From: Candidatus Doudnabacteria bacterium RIFCSPHIGHO2_02_FULL_42_25
GTDB lineage: Bacteria > Patescibacteria > Doudnabacteria > UBA920 > O2-02-FULL-48-8
NCBI GenBank assembly: GCA_001777665.1
Contig: MFEQ01000007.1
Coordinates: 1-23,252 of the forward strand
DNA length: 23,252 bases
Reading direction: 5' to 3'
This document shows, piece after piece, positions 20,857 through 23,252 of the stretch (positions within the stretch are counted from its first letter, which is position 1; each line of letters starts with the position of its first letter). The notes beneath the pieces were generated by a model. The model made no database searches. It worked only from the letters and a program-made list of their open reading frames with translations, and had not been told where the DNA came from. Both the position numbers and the translations under genes were made by a program.

Positions 20857-23252
20857 CCAAAGCTTTTCTTAAAATTTTAATTGCGACGATCATCGGAAGT
20901 TTTGTTATCCCGTACTTGTTGCCGATTGAGACATTCTTACAAACCAAAACTGCACAAGCTGTGACAGGTGTTCCTGAAATAATTAGTTATCAGGGAAGAT
21001 TGACTAATGCTGCGGGAGTTTTGCAAACAGGAAGTTTTGATTTCAAATTTTCTATTTATACTGACGCGACTGTGGGTGCTCCTGACACACAGCTCTGGCC
21101 AGCAGGGGCGCCAACTTTAATAACTCTTGTTGTCAGTGATGGAGTATTCAATGTCAACATTGGTGATACCGCGAATGGTTATCCTGATGCATTGACATAT
21201 AACTTCCAAGATAACGATACTGTATTTTTGCAAGTCGAAGTTTACAATACCAGTACCACTTCGTGGGAAACACTTTCACCGAGACAACAAATTAATTCAT
21301 CTGGCTATGCGATCAATGCGGGATCGGTACTCGGAAGAATTCCGGGAACTGGGGCGAATAATATTTTATTACTGGATGGCAGTGGAAATATTGCACTTGC
21401 CGGAAGTATAGACACCGCATCGACATTGCAAGCCGGATCGTCTAATGTCACTTTAACTTTAGCAACTGGATTTATTGACGCTGATGCGATTACTCTTACT
21501 AGCGCTGGCGGCGCGGGAGTAACATTTAGTAATTCTGGACTAGAAACAGTTTCGGATGGGTTGACTTTACTTAAGGGTTGTAGTGATGGACAAATTTTGA
21601 AATGGGATGATGTCACTGACATTCGATGGGAGTGTTCGGCGGATGTCAGTGGAGGAGCTGCTAGTCTACAAGCTGCTTACGATGGTGGAAATACTCTCAA
21701 TACTTCGGATGCGCGCGATATCGATATAGTTTTAGATGATGATACGACTGATTCGAATTTGGATATTGATATCGTGGCTGATAACACTGTCGCGATTTCG
21801 AGACTTGATAATGCCAACGCTGAAGCACCAAGCCAATTATTATTGTTGGAGAATTTAGATGCGGATCTTACTGTTACCGGTGGATTAGTGATTAATGTGG
21901 CAACAGGCGGTGCAATCACGACAGCACTGGATGTCTCAGATGCGGAAATCGCAACAGCTATTGCTATAGGATCTAATGACGTGACAGTTGGCGGAGCTAC
22001 TATTTCCTCGTCAGAGTTTGCTATTTTAGATAATAATATTGCTTTGGGAGGCGCTGAAGTTACTGGCGTCCTGACTTTAGATAAAGGTGGTACTAATAAT
22101 AATATCACCGCATCCAATGGAGCGATTGTTTATTCTGATGCTGATTCATTTGAACTCTCCGCTGTCGGAACTTCTGGCCAAGCTCTAGTCTCTGGCGGAG
22201 CAGGAGCACCGACTTGGTTTGTTCCAACCGCAGGATCAGTATTATTTGCTGGAGCCTCGGGAATTCTCCAACAGGATAACTCTAACTTTTTCTGGGATGA
22301 TTCAACTGACGATTTAGGTCTGGGAGATAATACTCCTGATGCGAAGTTGGACATAGAAACTTCAGTAGCAAGAACGGAAGATTTAGTAACCTTAACTTCT
22401 TCTGGTGCCACTGTCACTGATGCCATCGATGCTCTCTCCATCGCATTCACTCAAGGTAATGATGCAGATGCAACTGATACTAATGCCGGTATCAATTTGC
22501 TAGTTACCGGAGACAGTGCTGGAGATGCAGATACTCTTTATGGTATTAACATTGCTAACTTAGCTGGTGCTGGAGATGCAGCTCCAGTCACTCGAGCATT
22601 ATCCATCGGCTCTTCCTGGGACTCTAACCTCTTCTTTGCAGACACTACGACCCAGATCCAAGTCTCTGACACTGGTACCATAGTCTTTGAAGATGATGCC
22701 GGGAATGACCTGCTGTCATTAGCAGATGCCGGAGCCATAGTTGTAGGATCTGCTGGTAATACTGCTGTTACCATCACCACAGACTCCACAGGTAACGCAG
22801 AACTCGTAGTCCCAGGAGACTCCATAGGAGTATCTGAAATCGATGAACCTACAGCTCTAGGAGCAGGGGATGACGAAGAGTGTCTTACCTATGAGAATGG
22901 TACTGGAGCCTTTGAGTTCCAAGATTGTAGTGCAGGGGTAGCTTGGAATGAAATCGGAGATGCCTCAGGTAATGGAGCTATTGAATTCGCCTCTACTACT
23001 CAAACCTTGGACTGGACTGATTCAGCTACCGATGGTTCCTACTTCTCATTCAACTTTGATAACAATGACGCAAGTGCTGGAACTGATAATTTTGTAGTCA
23101 TTAATAATGCTCTCTCTACGAACACTGGAGCTGTAGATCTTAATACCGAAGCTCTTCTGCTTCTTGATAATGTTGACACTTCAGCTTCAGGTTCTACCAT
23201 AGTAGACAATGCTATCTTAATTACCAACTCTGGAGGGATCACTTCAGGAATA
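20853..23252 (+). CDS. Large secreted YQGRL-domain fibre-like protein (3' partial)
   Basis: 800 codons are open to the window edge with no stop. An N-terminal signal peptide (MTKAFLKILIATIIGSFVIP..., likely cleavage at AQA-V near residue 36) is followed by a beta domain starting ISYQGRLTNAAG and closing with WETLSPRQQINSSGYAINA (to about 155). That N-terminal domain is typical of very large surface proteins in Patescibacteria. Beyond it are repetitive Asp/Ala/Thr/Gly-rich beta segments with tail-fibre-like phrases (LDKGGTNNNITASNGAIVYS, FFWDDSTDDLGLGDNTPDAK), suggesting a long beta-helical or fibrous stalk. I infer cell-surface attachment. No transmembrane anchor or dockerin is visible in the part shown. 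It is co-transcribed with the MerR-like gene. Confidence 0.88.
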   Translation, partial: MTKAFLKILIATIIGSFVIPYLLPIETFLQTKTAQAVTGVPEIISYQGRLTNAAGVLQTGSFDFKFSIYTDATVGAPDTQLWPAGAPTLITLVVSDGVFNVNIGDTANGYPDALTYNFQDNDTVFLQVEVYNTSTTSWETLSPRQQINSSGYAINAGSVLGRIPGTGANNILLLDGSGNIALAGSIDTASTLQAGSSNVTLTLATGFIDADAITLTSAGGAGVTFSNSGLETVSDGLTLLKGCSDGQILKWDDVTDIRWECSADVSGGAASLQAAYDGGNTLNTSDARDIDIVLDDDTTDSNLDIDIVADNTVAISRLDNANAEAPSQLLLLENLDADLTVTGGLVINVATGGAITTALDVSDAEIATAIAIGSNDVTVGGATISSSEFAILDNNIALGGAEVTGVLTLDKGGTNNNITASNGAIVYSDADSFELSAVGTSGQALVSGGAGAPTWFVPTAGSVLFAGASGILQQDNSNFFWDDSTDDLGLGDNTPDAKLDIETSVARTEDLVTLTSSGATVTDAIDALSIAFTQGNDADATDTNAGINLLVTGDSAGDADTLYGINIANLAGAGDAAPVTRALSIGSSWDSNLFFADTTTQIQVSDTGTIVFEDDAGNDLLSLADAGAIVVGSAGNTAVTITTDSTGNAELVVPGDSIGVSEIDEPTALGAGDDEECLTYENGTGAFEFQDCSAGVAWNEIGDASGNGAIEFASTTQTLDWTDSATDGSYFSFNFDNNDASAGTDNFVVINNALSTNTGAVDLNTEALLLLDNVDTSASGSTIVDNAILITNSGGITSGI

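Noticed and set aside
21305..23242. Several minus-strand open frames under the large fibre gene
   Set aside because: They are mirror frames of a repetitive Ala/Thr/Ser/Asp-rich coding region, lack starts with ribosome sites and have low-complexity products.
20853..23252. Prophage tail-fibre gene, hence a prophage
   Set aside because: The protein has a Sec-type signal peptide and the YQGRL N-domain usual in bacterial surface proteins. No other phage gene is near.
1..23252. UGA read as glycine or tryptophan (candidate phyla with altered code)
   Set aside because: TGA ends several frames at natural family ends (5657-5659, 20854-20856) and does not occur inside conserved domains.

Overview
This looks like a fragment of an uncultured Candidate Phyla Radiation (Patescibacteria) genome. 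That is inference, resting on three points: the signal-peptide plus YQGRL-type fibre protein at the right edge, which is typical of that group; the compact housekeeping set (rny, ymdB, yraN, nusA, clpP, a four-helix-bundle gene); and the many short palindromic intergenic repeats. TGA is used as an ordinary stop (for example at 5657-5659 and 20854-20856), so the UGA-recoded lineages are excluded. Shine-Dalgarno sequences are scarce.

Left region (1-11884). This is a same-strand array of six complete secreted proteins plus the tail of a seventh. All end in a proline-rich linker and a 52-residue C-terminal dockerin-like module (two EF-hand-type calcium loops, invariant end ...NANW(F/L)RTW). Four complete members have a beta-propeller-like mature part and two have a larger mature part whose N-terminus resembles the PcRGLX/YetA beta domain, followed by an alpha/alpha-barrel-like segment. 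Three neighbouring pairs overlap by exactly ATGGTAA. Signal peptides, mature domains and dockerin ends appear to have been exchanged between members. One mature domain (5653-6948) is much richer in GC than its surroundings. I see no cohesin in the window.

Toxin-antitoxin modules (6942-8258 and 12001-13130). Two paralogous RelB/DinJ-YafQ-like pairs interrupt the array, a BrnT/BrnA-like pair follows it, and a convergent Phd/RelE-like pair lies next to that. The first three each start just after a short remnant or repeat of the 5' leader that elsewhere begins a dockerin gene. They therefore occupy the slot of an array gene.

Middle region (13307-20452). A Mn-type superoxide dismutase is divergent from rny. 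Then follow ymdB, a SAM methyltransferase, a small membrane protein, yraN, nusA, clpP and a four-helix-bundle gene. Nearly every gap carries a palindromic repeat: a GC-rich hairpin family, TACGAA-word palindromes, a CCTCCCCC/GGGGGAGG hairpin, or a MITE-like element with GTCAT termini.

Right region (20482-23252). A near-perfect sigma-70-type promoter and a hairpin-bearing leader precede a 59-residue MerR-like regulator. This overlaps by 4 nt the first 800 codons of a large secreted fibre-like protein that runs off the window.

The best candidate for an undescribed system is the array itself: a dockerin-tagged secretome in an ultra-small bacterium, apparently built from exchangeable cassettes with toxin-antitoxin modules in some slots.
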